From Pythium myriotylum (lineage: Eukaryota; Oomycota; Peronosporomycetes; Pythiales; Pythiaceae), in assembly GCA_023091665.1 (NCBI GenBank), contig JALJCQ010000019.1, forward strand, positions 434,001 to 498,000: 64,000 nt of DNA, written 5' to 3'. Shown piece after piece: positions 31,001 to 40,755 of the stretch (position 1 is the first letter of the stretch; each line of letters opens with the position of its first letter). The notes beneath the pieces are model-generated. The model worked only from the letters and a program-made list of their open reading frames with translations. It ran no database searches and was not told the origin of the DNA. The translations under genes were made by a program, and so were the position numbers.

Positions 31001-32747
31001 TTTTCAGCGAGGAGGCTTCACGGGTGCGATGGCCGGCACCGGCGAGAGCGTCTACGGCGTGTGCGCGTCGCTCAAGCCGGCCAAGCGAAAGAAGAGCTCG
31101 TCTTCATCAAGCTCAAGTGGCTCGTCTTCGTGTCTGCCACCACAGACAGTGATTAAAGTGTTGCCAGGCAAACCACTGCTCTCGCGATTAAACATGCGTA
31201 AGCTGCTCGATCGATTACGAGGAATGGATTTGATCACCAAGCTAGGTGATGCATTGAGCGACTCGTGTATTTCCGAGAAAGGGACTTCCTTTGGGAATCT
31301 TCTAGTCCATGTGCTGACCACAATCGATCCGTCTTCCAAGGAAACACTGCTGGAGAATACGGCTGGAGTGTTCCACTGTCGCGCGCTGCTGGAGCGTCGC
31401 AAAGCTTCCGGTATGCGGTGGCATGACTCGACGTCGGGTACTGATCTTGATGAGGCTCGACTTTCGACCGTGGATTTGATTCGGAAGAAGATCCTCGCAC
31501 TGGGAAAGCGGCTAGAAGACCTACACTACCAGCGCAACTCGCTGCAAAAGGAGAACTACGATTTCCAGTACCAACTCGACCAGCAGGGAGAGCAACTAAA
31601 AGAAATGAGTATTGTGATTCAGAAAAATGAAGAGTTGCAAGACCAACTGGCACAGCAGCAGCTCCAGCAAGACACTGCTGCCACAACGCAAAACCAGAAA
31701 CTCGCTGAAAAAGATCGCGAGATTGAGACCACGCAACTTCAGCTCTCGAAGAAGCAAGAACAGTTGGAAAGACTACAACAGGAAATTGTCGCCTATGAAT
31801 CTCGTGTTGCTGAGCTCGAACTCGAGAAAACCGACTTACATCGTGCACTTCTTGTGGCACAGGCAGCGTCCGCAGCCGAGGAAGAGAAGCTGCACAAGTC
31901 GCGAATCGGGCATGACAAGCAGGCCGAAGAGCTTCGCAATTTAAAACAGGCGACCAAGCGAGCCCATGAGCTTCATCAAAAAGTGACTTGGCAACTCGAG
32001 CAAGAATTGATCGAGAAGGCGAGTCTGCAGTCGACGATGGACCATCTTCGCAAGCAAAAGGAGATCCTCGAGCTCGAGGTATCCAGAGCGAAAATCCGCG
32101 CAGTGGAGGACAGCTTCGATGCCGGGGATGAGGAAAGCGGTGACGTGACTGGCGAGATCAAGTCGTCGAACGCTATGTCGACGAGGCACCCCAAGTCCTG
32201 CGAGAACGGCCTTGCTATATCGACTTCGTCTTCCGCTGCTTCTTATGAGCGCCACATCCAGGAACTCACCGACCGCATCGCTCAAATACGAAGTTCTGTT
32301 CCAGTATCTATTCCGCACCAAGGCGACTGCCAGGATCAGTCTGAGGACGAGTTGGATCCAGGCGTTGACACAAGGCAGCTGAGTAGTAGTCGGGTAAGAC
32401 AACCTGACAACTTCCGCGCTGAGTGGCAGCGTCTCGATATTTCCCGCGTGTTCGAAGATGACACCATCAGTGACAACACGAAAACGCCCTCGCCTAAACG
32501 GTCTCGTGAGGGAGGGGATATGAACGACAGCTTAGGTGATCGGCGGAGACGCGGCGATGAGATTGACAAGGTCAACTCAGCCGTCCATGACTACATGGAT
32601 CGCATTGACGAGAAGCTCCAGCAAATGTACGGAATCCCGAAATCGTCCTCTCGCCAGCGACCGCCAACAGCAGCTTCGGTGATCCACGGAAGCACCACCC
32701 GGAAGGCAATAGAAGTACGTTGGGGGGAATCCACCGAGTTTGAGTGA
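28089..32747 (+). CDS. Long coiled-coil protein of unknown function
   Basis: 1552 residues from the preferred ATG at 28089 (MSDVHDAHAEAP; an in-frame ATG ten codons upstream is possible). After a polar N-terminus it has extended heptad-rich coiled coils, roughly residues 225-600, 650-980 and 1120-1380, rich in Gln, Glu, Leu and Lys. A globular-looking basic segment lies around 955-1000 (RRKQFRRVVIVVFAINRFQR), followed by a Ser run and a predicted helical stretch. A disordered Ser/Arg-rich tail ends the protein. It has no membrane segment, motor or kinase domain. A cytoskeletal, centriolar or flagellar scaffold is a reasonable guess and no more. It is single-exon, and its 3' end is 70 bp from the convergent E3 ligase gene. 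Confidence 0.8.
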   Translation: MSDVHDAHAEAPDTSPDSRRSHLSLDDLSSHGDEREPTTTNTTTGLDQTTTSFGHDTQRVETKLKLNLEQQKEHYARQRKLFEDLRRDSVLGLSPSAFSSSSKSDDEPSCDKITPRSVEKESAEVDAAALNARSKKFQLQLQQMQQELTGGKKTQLSAPVEKTAKHRTSESDRDDVVDNEEIDRLQRKAKSIANYHSRIGGASGHGGFHYTRGTTTATRSKLSSRLDENETSNEALRKQLELLRRLQLENNRFRHENRSLREQNDVLEEQTSLHTREIKRLQDEISDLTLRIQHDQLELATAAQNARKMKQLQKQLSGLQSEKSQLQTALQEAMDQDAQLRLQTQNEIETLVQESKHLKRSVKQLKQQETKLQDQNEELKATVTANEAQLSELKRELLEAKRDGSEMASQLSEKTSRIEAIESSATQCVERMEAGMDALQKAHTAEREKRKKLEKTRDQLQAEMATLEDSRSKLQDRVHELELYTSQLQERLENWKLEKKRDQKLQDEKLTEFQDRQKSDAKTIGNLRDDCATFEQHLETARVALVEARQDVAAEANALRKELEALRNYVEDAQRAAPPSSAGDRAALDASNAGSLALDSALEAARRPRHDALWLAVPELQFLHGAAGALRNELLNLVNDLHRARHQSRQLGARLAAAQERVSELETQRDADAAARRELADARALAEQAREITQREKLEVLAWSQQACEKSERLEASMQACGRGVVGVAKRLRRAAAVLWPSMAADGFRCAVDEKAENVAEVVAAVDKMSQEFILKVEDLMDECKSAKQEVEEKQREMERLQRESEALKQDHVVAMREIETLHVRAAEEKQELFTSTLRAVEEERDGLNKALDDEREALKMVQSLNEALEEKMRALEQDAPVLVAIVQLFALVVPSLVLQVNDLLSQKRVLARENAELIASQEQVECIGQVLRELVPNAKGVATESYAEQQRRLRRKQFRRVVIVVFAINRFQRGGFTGAMAGTGESVYGVCASLKPAKRKKSSSSSSSSGSSSCLPPQTVIKVLPGKPLLSRLNMRKLLDRLRGMDLITKLGDALSDSCISEKGTSFGNLLVHVLTTIDPSSKETLLENTAGVFHCRALLERRKASGMRWHDSTSGTDLDEARLSTVDLIRKKILALGKRLEDLHYQRNSLQKENYDFQYQLDQQGEQLKEMSIVIQKNEELQDQLAQQQLQQDTAATTQNQKLAEKDREIETTQLQLSKKQEQLERLQQEIVAYESRVAELELEKTDLHRALLVAQAASAAEEEKLHKSRIGHDKQAEELRNLKQATKRAHELHQKVTWQLEQELIEKASLQSTMDHLRKQKEILELEVSRAKIRAVEDSFDAGDEESGDVTGEIKSSNAMSTRHPKSCENGLAISTSSSAASYERHIQELTDRIAQIRSSVPVSIPHQGDCQDQSEDELDPGVDTRQLSSSRVRQPDNFRAEWQRLDISRVFEDDTISDNTKTPSPKRSREGGDMNDSLGDRRRRGDEIDKVNSAVHDYMDRIDEKLQQMYGIPKSSSRQRPPTAASVIHGSTTRKAIEVRWGESTEFE

Positions 32748-32817
32748 GAGGTTTGGTGTAACGTGTTGTACATGATCCTTTTTTCTCTGTGGTGTGTCTG
32801 TGTCCTAAACTCTATGA

Positions 32818-35800
32818 TTAGTAGCGGCGGCCGTCCCGGCGAGATGTGTTCGTGAGAATTGCCGTGTTCTGTGTGAAGCCATGCGAGACCAGCAGCGTCT
32901 CGAGCGCAAGCAGTCGAGTCGGCGACAGGAACAATGTTCGTCCGCGTCGCAGATATGGATCTTCCTCGCCATTCTTGTCCACATACAACGAACCCCACAC
33001 GCAGCGACGCTCGTTGCCCAGGAAGAGAATCACCGTACACGCTCGCAGAAGAAGGAATGCGCCCGTGCCAAGCCCGCAGCTCTGCGCGTGTTGCGTGCAC
33101 TCACCGATACGGCCGCCGTGGGAGGACTCGCAGCACGCTGAGAAGCAGCAGAGCACGTCGCCGCAGAAGAGACATATTGCTGGGTGCTGTGGTACTTGGT
33201 GGCACCGTTGGCACTGGCCTGTCGATTTGTCATTGTACTTGATGAACAGCTCCATGTAGACCTTGGGAAGATCCATGAAGAGCCGCTTGGGCGGCGAGCG
33301 AGAGGCCGATGGGACCAGCACAGTCGTCAACGACGAAGGCTCAGCTTGCAATTGCTGCCTGCGACGAAGCACCGCCGCCTTGGACTCCAACTGCGCCGCC
33401 CAGAGCTGGCAAAGCTCACGCTGTAGTGGCGAAAACACGAAGCGACGGAAAAACTGACGTAGCGGCGGGAGGTGAAGACGTCGCAAGAGCATGCGAAGCT
33501 CACTGCGCGGATTTCCGGTCGTGCGAGTTGGGAACTCAGCATTCCCTGCGCGGAAGAGCTCATCACACAACGCGCATGGCTCTCCCGAGCCTTCGTCGCA
33601 TCCAGCGTCTAACGCACGAGGCAAGGTGACTTGGATGAGCAGCACGACACGGCGCAGTAGCGGCAAGACATGCTCTACGATCACTTGTTCCACCGCAGGC
33701 ATATCCCAGGAGGTCTGCTTTGAGGACGCCGGCACGAGTCGACACCGGATCAGGAGCTGCTGGACCCACTGCATCGCATCGCTCAACGTCTCGACGTCAC
33801 CGAAGTCGCTAGTGTTGATTGGTCGTGCCGACTTCGACGGCGAGCGAGGAGGTAAATCCGTGCTGTCAGGTTGCAATGGCAGCGTTAGGACGGCCGCACA
33901 CAGCGCCTGCATAATTTGGGCTGTCACTACGACACGCGCAGAGAACATCACGTCGCTCAAGAGGTCGGTGGTGTATCGATAGTCTTCCGACGTTCCGGTG
34001 CATCGAGTGGCTGAAACTGCGAGCAGTGTCGCAAGTCGCCGGCTGAAGATGCCAAACAAGTGCGGATGCGAAAGCAACGGCGCGTTTGAAGCTTCGAGCG
34101 ACTTGGTGGACGCCTTTAGAGAGGCTTCGTCGACCTCGTCATCATCCTCCGCAAAAAGCACACGTCGCCCAAATAACACTTCGCTCGTGGAGGCGACTGC
34201 GCTCGTTAACCCACCGGCAGACTCGGGCTCGCTCATAGCGGCGGCTATACATGTTTCAGCCATCAAGCGCAGCGAGTTCAGACGATGGCGGTCGACGGTG
34301 GTGTTGCTGTTGAGTTCGCGCTCGTGGAGAGTCACATCAAGCTCGACTTCCAAAGAACGTAGCAGCAATTCCCAGTCGGAGAAGTGTTCGCTCCACTTCT
34401 CAGCAGTATGACGAAGCTCAGCGTCGATGACGAGCTCGTCATCAACTTGTCCTGAAAGCAGCAGTGGCAACTGCAACGCCGCGCGAACAGTTCGAAGACT
34501 GAGCTGCCGGCAAAACTTTCTCACGCGCCGTCGAACGATTCCTGCAACATCTTTGTCGTTCGACGGAACATATCGGCTTGACAAGAGAGGAGACGTGAAC
34601 GGGGACCCGGCGGCGGACTGCATCGACGTCCGAAGCCACCGGTTGAATGAAATATGGCTGTCGGTTTGTGTGTCTTCTTCGACAGACTCGACATCCAGTT
34701 CGCCCGAGCTGCTAGTCGCAGAGAGTAGCGAGAAGCCACTGCCCGGTCCTTCTTGTCTCGGCCTCAGCAGTGCTGTTACGTCAGGCAAGAGGCAGTTGGA
34801 GAGGCGACGACAAACTGGGCACAGAAACTCGAGATCGCGCTCACTGAGCAATCGTTCGTCGCCGTGATGGTGCAATGCCTCCATTGGGTTGCGGCTCGCT
34901 CGCTGCTGTCTCCACAGCGAGTCAATGTACGCCTTGATACACGAATGATGGACCACGTGGCCACAGCTCCATACAACAGCATCATCAGACGGGATAGTCT
35001 TCTGAAAGTCTGTTGATAGGGACAGCGGTGGCAGCTGTGATGCCTCAGCCGAGAACCCGAGCTTGCGCGGTAGTGAGGTTGGTTGAACCATTGCTACGTA
35101 CCCAAAAGTTGAGTCTTTGTCGGCGTGGGATTCGCATGGCAGGCGACACAGAGCGCACTCCTCGCTTTCGTCTTCCGGTCCCGAGCTCGCAGACAGCGCG
35201 GGACTACTGGCCACATCAGCGCCACCCATCGAGTCGGTGCGGGCCTTGCTCTGCGTTCGTCTGCGTAATCGTCGCGTACTTTTGATCTGGGATCTTCGCT
35301 CACGATCGCTGATCTGAGCTACTGCTGACGCCAAGTGGCTCACATACAATTCGAGCTTGATGTGACCCGTTGGAAATCCCCATTCGTCATCTTCATCTTC
35401 GTCTTCTTCCTCATATTCCGTGCTGATACACGCCTCCTCGTCATCGTCCGCATCATGTTCCTCCTCCTCGTCCCCTTCACCGACCAACTTTGACGCAGCG
35501 TCCACGCCAAATTGGTGAGAATCGTGGTTGGAATCCCCGCCAGACATTTGAGCAGAAAGAAATTTTTGCTGCTGTGACCGCATCTTCTGGAGAATCTCCT
35601 CTTGGCGACGACGCATCATCTCCTTGGCAAGCTGTTGTTTGTCAGTGTTTGCATTGGTGCTCGAAGCAACTCCATCCTGCTCCGAGGTTACTGCAGCTGA
35701 GGCGGCCCGCGCGGTGCTAGCATCTTTCGCTTCAATGTACTCGAGGCAGACACGAGACTTCGCTTTCACTGCTTGAACAACGGACCGCGCTAAAATCTTC

Positions 35801-38800
35801 GTGTCGGGAGACAACGAGGTCGAAGAGTTCAGAGCTACCAGTGCCGAGAGAACACTCGCCGACTTCCCGCCCGCCACAGGCGCTTCGATGCATAGAAGGG
35901 AGAAGAAATCATCCCGCTGAGACTTTTCAAAAACTCGCTCGGCTTGATCGAATTCTGAAGCTTCGTGAACTGGTGCCGGTACTGACGGATCTGCGACGCT
36001 GGTATTGTCACTACCCACCAACAGCTGACAGGCAATGGACAAACACTGCACCGCAGCCACGAGTAGATTCTCGCTCGTGACACGTTGCTCTCCGTGTCCA
36101 TCACCAAGGATTCGACCAACTCGGTCTTCTTGCACCCAATTGGTGAGCACGGTCAACACGACAGCCATCAAACTCGAGGAGCCCAACACTTGAGTTCCCA
36201 AGGCGTGAGCAGACCCGAAATAGTCCGGATCCGTGTCCTCCTTTGGCACGGGTAACAACACCGCGTCTTCAACTCGAACACGGCTTCGGAGCTGCTGCTT
36301 TTTGAGATTTTGTTCGCACAGTTGGGCTTCCGACGGACTGAAGCATTCGAAGACTGGTGATATCTCGCGCCATGAATCTTCCTTTAACCGCCATGAGCCG
36401 CTCATTTTCATACCAAAACCCATCGCAGCTGCGATCGCCGTGTCACCACCTCCAGTTCCACCCGAGCCTGCGCATGGATCGTCATATTCACCGACACGTT
36501 CAAGCACGTGGCCGACAATTTCTTCTTCCTCCAACAAATACCACTCATGCTTCGGCATCTGGCGTACTTGCTCGACCAGTTTCAGGTCCAAATGCGAGAC
36601 TACCTCGCTTCGACTGAACGGGCCAAGGCTCAGCCAGTGTTTCATCTCACGCTCGAGCAGCCAGGTCGACCAATCTTCAAGCGAAAGCGTCGCTGAGTGG
36701 GAAGGATATCGAAATGGAGTAAGGACCAACTGCATGACGAGCCGCAAAGTTTCTTCCAGCAATTCGACTTCTTGACGAACGGACGACACGTTGTTGCGGC
36801 TGAGGACGTTCTTGATTTGTGGCAACTGTTGATGGATTAGCATGCGTGTTACGTCACCACGAGGCAGCATCAGAGTGCTGAGCTGAGTGATGAAGAGATC
36901 ACTGTGGAGGCCGTAATATCGCCAGTGCTTGGCGTAGTAGTGGACGAGCTGTTGCCACATCACGTTTCCGTTGCGCACCCACATCCCAGCTTTAATTTCC
37001 CGAGCGAAAGAGGCCACTTTGAGTGGATGTTCAGCAACCTGATACAGGAAAACGATATCATCTTGCTTCCACTTCGCACCTGGGTTAGCGTTAAAAAGTA
37101 AGCGCTTCCAGTCATCTGGCGACTGCGGCCCAACAAAAGCAGAGACCCCTTGGAAGATTGCCGCAAACATATGATGGAGCGGGAGATGGAAGCTGCTCTT
37201 CTTCGAAGATCGCGGTAATTGCTCATCTACCCGTGGTGGATTTCGGTAGTAGTTAGAGATGGAATGGAGTTCCAACTCGTCCAGCTCGACGTGTTGTGGA
37301 TCGCCTTTTCGCCAACTGCCCGAACCACAGCGTGTCGACCACCGGAGCAACGCACCGCGAAGAGGATCTATCAGAGCCTGCGCCACCTCCCACTTACCCC
37401 AAATTGACGTGGCGCTCTCGCTCTCCGATGAGAAGCAGTGCGGAAGTCCCGACAGGAACGCGCCAAGCAGGAGATTCATTTCATAGTCGACGACAAATGC
37501 AAACGTCCACGTCTGCGACTCGAACTCAATGTGCTGCTGCAGGTGTCGCTGCTGCATGTCCATTTGCTGGAGCGTTTCGTAGGCCTGGATTAGCAATCCG
37601 TACACCGTGTCGGAATCTCGAAGACGCAGCCCCTGTCCATCCACTTTTTCAAAAGATCCTAGCAGAACCTCCCCGGCGACCGTCGGGTGCACGAGCAACG
37701 TGCGGATATCCGAGCAGAGGCGCGCGTACACGCGCTTCTTGAAGACATTACGACCGCAATCCACGACGTGGATCGACTCCTGGAGCGACGGCGGGATGTC
37801 GAGTCCACTGCCTCGTGTTGGAACCGTCTCCACGCGTAGTGTGCTCTTGAAGAGCGCGATGAGTTTCGCGAGCAGCAATTTCAGCAGCCGCTCGACAACG
37901 GACGACGCGTCCTCTTCTTTGAGCCCCTGGTCTATTGCGCGCTGCTGGAACGCGCGCTCGAGCTCGCGTAGCTGTGCTGTGCTGTGGAAGAGTTGGCAGA
38001 AGAGCCGGTCAATGAAGCGCGAGAGGTTACGCATGCCCTCCTCGTTGTTTTCGTCGCTGGACGAGAGGTAGAGCTCGATAAAGTACGGGTACCAGTCGAC
38101 GAAATGGCACGTGTACTGCTGCTTGAACGCCTGGTCAAAGAGCAGCTTCAAGAAGAGCACGCCGAGTGTGTCGCACATCTCGACGGGCAGCAGCACGCCT
38201 GCCTTGAGGAACACGTCGAGGATCACGAGCGGTCGTGCCGGGGTCGTCTGCGTACGCGGCATCGCGCTTTCGTCAAAGTCGGGCGGCAGGCTCTCGAGGA
38301 AGATCTCGGTCACGATCTGTCGATAGGGCACGCAGCTCACGGCGAGCGCCTGGAGCCACGCGAGACACTGCTGGAGCCGGTCGAGGTGGACTTGCAGCAC
38401 GCTCGGGAAGCTCGTGCGTCGTCGTCCGGTCTTGGGCATCGCGCGTCTCGTGTCTCCAAGGAACGCGTCGCCCCCAGGGCGTCGACAGAACGCGTCAACT
38501 TCGCGTAGGACGTTGAGACAGAACGCGACGACGCGACGCACGAGCCCGTGGAGCACGGCGTGCTCGAGCGTGCCGAGCGCGTTCGTCGAGGTCTCGGCGG
38601 CGTCCTGCGCGCGGTGTTTCTTGCAAAAGCCCTCGGGTTTCCACGCGAGCGGGTCGCCACAGTCACAGCAGCCGCCCGAAGAGCACCGGTAGACGCGAAA
38701 GTCGTGGCCTTCGTGGTCGCTCGGGTCGAAGCACGCGAGGCACATGCAGCTCGAGTCGCTGAGCCCGCACGTGCGGCAGCGGTAGGCCATGTGGTCTCCG

Positions 38801-39585
38801 TGCCAGACTTCTTCACACTTGGAGCGATGCACCGAGCCGTAGGTCTCGACAAGGCAGTGCTGGAAGCCTTCGGGCAGCGAGAAGACCGCGGTCGTGGTCG
38901 TGGTCGTGGTTGCGGACGGCGCCGCGGCGGCGGTCGTGGTGGTCGCGGATGCGGCTGCGGCCGCGGCCTCGTCGGGCTCGTAGCGGACGCACGGGTGGTC
39001 GCCGTTCTTGGCCCAGGAGCAGCTCTTCTGGTCGTGGTCAAAGTGGTGGACGCGCGAGTCGCTGTGGGCCTCGACCACGACGCGCAGGAAGAACTGGAGA
39101 ATCACGGCGAAGTCGTCGAGCAGACTCGGCGGCACGACGAAGAGCGACTGCGCGACTTTGTTCCGCGACGGCTGCGCCAGCAGCAAGAACTGCTGCACGA
39201 GCTCGCGCTCGCTGGGCCGCGTGCGCAGCAGCGAGGACGCCAACGCGGCGTCCGTGGCCGGGTGCACGTGCGCGTCCAGCACGGTCGCGGCCGAGCTCGC
39301 GGCCTCGGCCGCCGTGGACGCGAGGCCGTGGCTGGCCACGGCGGCCGCGTTGGCGTCCTCGACGAACGCGAAGTGGCCGTCGGCCGAGCTCTCGATGTGG
39401 CGTGGGAACAGCGCGGCGACGGCCGAGTGCTGGCGCTTGACGCTGAAGAGCAGCAGCAGCTGCGAGAGCACGCGCGCCTCGCTCGCGGCGTCGGACGAGT
39501 CGCGCGCGGCGGCGCTGTCGGGCGGCGCGGCGGGCGCCGAGGAGCCCGAGAGGTCGCGGAAGAGGCTCGGCACTTCCTGCGTCAT
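32818..39585 (-). CDS. UBR-box/RING E3 ubiquitin ligase (N-recognin family)
   Basis: 2255 residues from the ATG at 39585 (MTQEVPSLF; an upstream in-frame ATG at 39669 would add 28 poor-looking residues). The UBR box lies near residues 245-320 with the full Cys/His zinc pattern (CRTCGLSDSSCMC, HEGHDFRVYR, GGCCDCGD), which binds N-degrons in UBR1/UBR2-type ligases. A RING-H2 type finger (CALCRLPC ... CGHVVHHSC ... CPVCRR) spans about 1475-1595, interrupted by an insert, and a C-terminal Cys-rich cap (near 2120-2255, CQRC ... CLFCGDVLCC) resembles the autoinhibitory region. The length is similar to UBR1-like proteins. Acidic and Ser-rich low-complexity segments lie between domains. It should ubiquitinate N-degron substrates for the proteasome. 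No intron is seen. Confidence 0.92.
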   Translation of the reverse strand: MTQEVPSLFRDLSGSSAPAAPPDSAAARDSSDAASEARVLSQLLLLFSVKRQHSAVAALFPRHIESSADGHFAFVEDANAAAVASHGLASTAAEAASSAATVLDAHVHPATDAALASSLLRTRPSERELVQQFLLLAQPSRNKVAQSLFVVPPSLLDDFAVILQFFLRVVVEAHSDSRVHHFDHDQKSCSWAKNGDHPCVRYEPDEAAAAAASATTTTAAAAPSATTTTTTTAVFSLPEGFQHCLVETYGSVHRSKCEEVWHGDHMAYRCRTCGLSDSSCMCLACFDPSDHEGHDFRVYRCSSGGCCDCGDPLAWKPEGFCKKHRAQDAAETSTNALGTLEHAVLHGLVRRVVAFCLNVLREVDAFCRRPGGDAFLGDTRRAMPKTGRRRTSFPSVLQVHLDRLQQCLAWLQALAVSCVPYRQIVTEIFLESLPPDFDESAMPRTQTTPARPLVILDVFLKAGVLLPVEMCDTLGVLFLKLLFDQAFKQQYTCHFVDWYPYFIELYLSSSDENNEEGMRNLSRFIDRLFCQLFHSTAQLRELERAFQQRAIDQGLKEEDASSVVERLLKLLLAKLIALFKSTLRVETVPTRGSGLDIPPSLQESIHVVDCGRNVFKKRVYARLCSDIRTLLVHPTVAGEVLLGSFEKVDGQGLRLRDSDTVYGLLIQAYETLQQMDMQQRHLQQHIEFESQTWTFAFVVDYEMNLLLGAFLSGLPHCFSSESESATSIWGKWEVAQALIDPLRGALLRWSTRCGSGSWRKGDPQHVELDELELHSISNYYRNPPRVDEQLPRSSKKSSFHLPLHHMFAAIFQGVSAFVGPQSPDDWKRLLFNANPGAKWKQDDIVFLYQVAEHPLKVASFAREIKAGMWVRNGNVMWQQLVHYYAKHWRYYGLHSDLFITQLSTLMLPRGDVTRMLIHQQLPQIKNVLSRNNVSSVRQEVELLEETLRLVMQLVLTPFRYPSHSATLSLEDWSTWLLEREMKHWLSLGPFSRSEVVSHLDLKLVEQVRQMPKHEWYLLEEEEIVGHVLERVGEYDDPCAGSGGTGGGDTAIAAAMGFGMKMSGSWRLKEDSWREISPVFECFSPSEAQLCEQNLKKQQLRSRVRVEDAVLLPVPKEDTDPDYFGSAHALGTQVLGSSSLMAVVLTVLTNWVQEDRVGRILGDGHGEQRVTSENLLVAAVQCLSIACQLLVGSDNTSVADPSVPAPVHEASEFDQAERVFEKSQRDDFFSLLCIEAPVAGGKSASVLSALVALNSSTSLSPDTKILARSVVQAVKAKSRVCLEYIEAKDASTARAASAAVTSEQDGVASSTNANTDKQQLAKEMMRRRQEEILQKMRSQQQKFLSAQMSGGDSNHDSHQFGVDAASKLVGEGDEEEEHDADDDEEACISTEYEEEDEDEDDEWGFPTGHIKLELYVSHLASAVAQISDRERRSQIKSTRRLRRRTQSKARTDSMGGADVASSPALSASSGPEDESEECALCRLPCESHADKDSTFGYVAMVQPTSLPRKLGFSAEASQLPPLSLSTDFQKTIPSDDAVVWSCGHVVHHSCIKAYIDSLWRQQRASRNPMEALHHHGDERLLSERDLEFLCPVCRRLSNCLLPDVTALLRPRQEGPGSGFSLLSATSSSGELDVESVEEDTQTDSHISFNRWLRTSMQSAAGSPFTSPLLSSRYVPSNDKDVAGIVRRRVRKFCRQLSLRTVRAALQLPLLLSGQVDDELVIDAELRHTAEKWSEHFSDWELLLRSLEVELDVTLHERELNSNTTVDRHRLNSLRLMAETCIAAAMSEPESAGGLTSAVASTSEVLFGRRVLFAEDDDEVDEASLKASTKSLEASNAPLLSHPHLFGIFSRRLATLLAVSATRCTGTSEDYRYTTDLLSDVMFSARVVVTAQIMQALCAAVLTLPLQPDSTDLPPRSPSKSARPINTSDFGDVETLSDAMQWVQQLLIRCRLVPASSKQTSWDMPAVEQVIVEHVLPLLRRVVLLIQVTLPRALDAGCDEGSGEPCALCDELFRAGNAEFPTRTTGNPRSELRMLLRRLHLPPLRQFFRRFVFSPLQRELCQLWAAQLESKAAVLRRRQQLQAEPSSLTTVLVPSASRSPPKRLFMDLPKVYMELFIKYNDKSTGQCQRCHQVPQHPAICLFCGDVLCCFSACCESSHGGRIGECTQHAQSCGLGTGAFLLLRACTVILFLGNERRCVWGSLYVDKNGEEDPYLRRGRTLFLSPTRLLALETLLVSHGFTQNTAILTNTSRRDGRRY

Positions 39586-39853
39586 GAGGCCGACGATCAA
39601 GCCCCCGGCCGGTTGTCCCCGGCTGGAAAGTGGATGGGTGTGTTTGGACAGTGGGTCTTTGTTTCGCACACACTGAGATAGGGAGAGAATAACCCCAAAG
39701 GCGAAAGTAAATTACCGACTGCCTGGAACAACAACAAAAAATTTCGAGGAACACTTGGAAAAAACCAGGTGGCGAGGGTACAGTGTAACCTCGGGTCGAC
39801 GGAGCGTAACTGTACCCTTCGGATTCCTCCATCCAAGAGAAAGCTTCCCAGCC

Positions 39854-40320
39854 ATGGCCCAGGTGAGCCTCGAGGCCTCGCAACGATGGATCTGCTCGCC
39901 GCGCTGACGCCGCGACGCGCTATGTCATAGGACGCGACTGTCGAACAGCTCCAGAGCGAGCTCGCGGTACGTTTTCCCGCGTCTTCTGGGCGTCTCTGGC
40001 GCGCGAGAGCTCGTCGTCTAACGTCGTCGTGCTCGTTCAACTCGTAGAGCGTGCTGAGCCGCCTCGCGCAGGCCGAGAAGCAGCTCGTGCAGGCGCCCAA
40101 GGCCGACGGCCCCGTGGGCGGCGTGGAGCTGCGCGCGTACCAGCTGCAGACGCTCGAGCGACTGCGCGCGATCCGCGCGGCGCTCGAGTCGGAAGGCGCG
40201 TCGGTCGCGACGCTCACGAAGGAGCGCGACGAGGCCCGTGCCGAGCGCGACGCGCTGGCCAAGCAGGTCGCCAAGCTCAACTACCGCGTCGAGCACCTCA
40301 AGAAGCACGTGAGCGTGTAA
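39854..40320 (+). CDS. Small coiled-coil protein with two tiny leading exons
   Basis: A 105-residue protein from three exons: 39854-39862 (MAQ), 39931-39966 (12 codons) and 40048-40320. The introns (68 and 81 nt) start GTGAGC and GTACGT and end CATAG and CGTAG, and the frame is kept. The last exon has no ATG of its own at the right place, only GTG, so the upstream exons are needed. The product is almost wholly a Leu/Ala/Glu/Arg coiled coil ending in KLNYRVEHLKKHV, a leucine-zipper-like tail. It is probably a subunit of a cytosolic complex; identity unknown. It is divergent from the UBR gene (ATGs 270 bp apart). Confidence 0.7.
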
Positions 40321-40755
40321 AGAGAAGCGAGCGAGAAATAGACGTGGATTATGATACGGTGCGAATGGAAGTTGCGAAGAATGAAAAAAAGCAGAGGGGA
40401 AAAAGGAAACTACAACCAGGCGCGTTCGACCGGCAGCGCAGCTATGGTACACGTGTGTGGGGAGGGGGCAGCGTTCTGTGCGTGGCGAGAGAAGAGGAGA
40501 GACCGAGGGGTCGTCGACGCAGGAGATAGAGAGACCGTGGGCTCAGCCGATGACCGAGAGAGCGTCTTGCGTCGTAAGGGGGGGAGTGCGGGAGCTCGTT
40601 TCTCTCGACGCCCGTCTCCGGAACGGGCGTCGTGGGCGTTCGGAGGGATCTTGCCGCCGTGGTCTGCGCTCGTCCTTGGATCTCCCAGCATCTCCAGAGC
40701 ACCACCACCAAAAGAGAGACAACCAGAAGTCGGTCTCGCGGACCCTCCGGGTCGA
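40321..40755. other. Convergent intergenic region; nothing recognised
   Basis: 435 bp between the stop codons of the small coiled-coil gene and the PP2C gene, purine-rich in the first half (3' UTRs). No supported gene. Confidence 0.45.

Noticed and set aside
38548..39681. 377-codon plus-strand frame opposite the UBR gene
   Set aside because: Gly/Arg/Val-rich antisense shadow; the minus strand codes for the complete UBR box.
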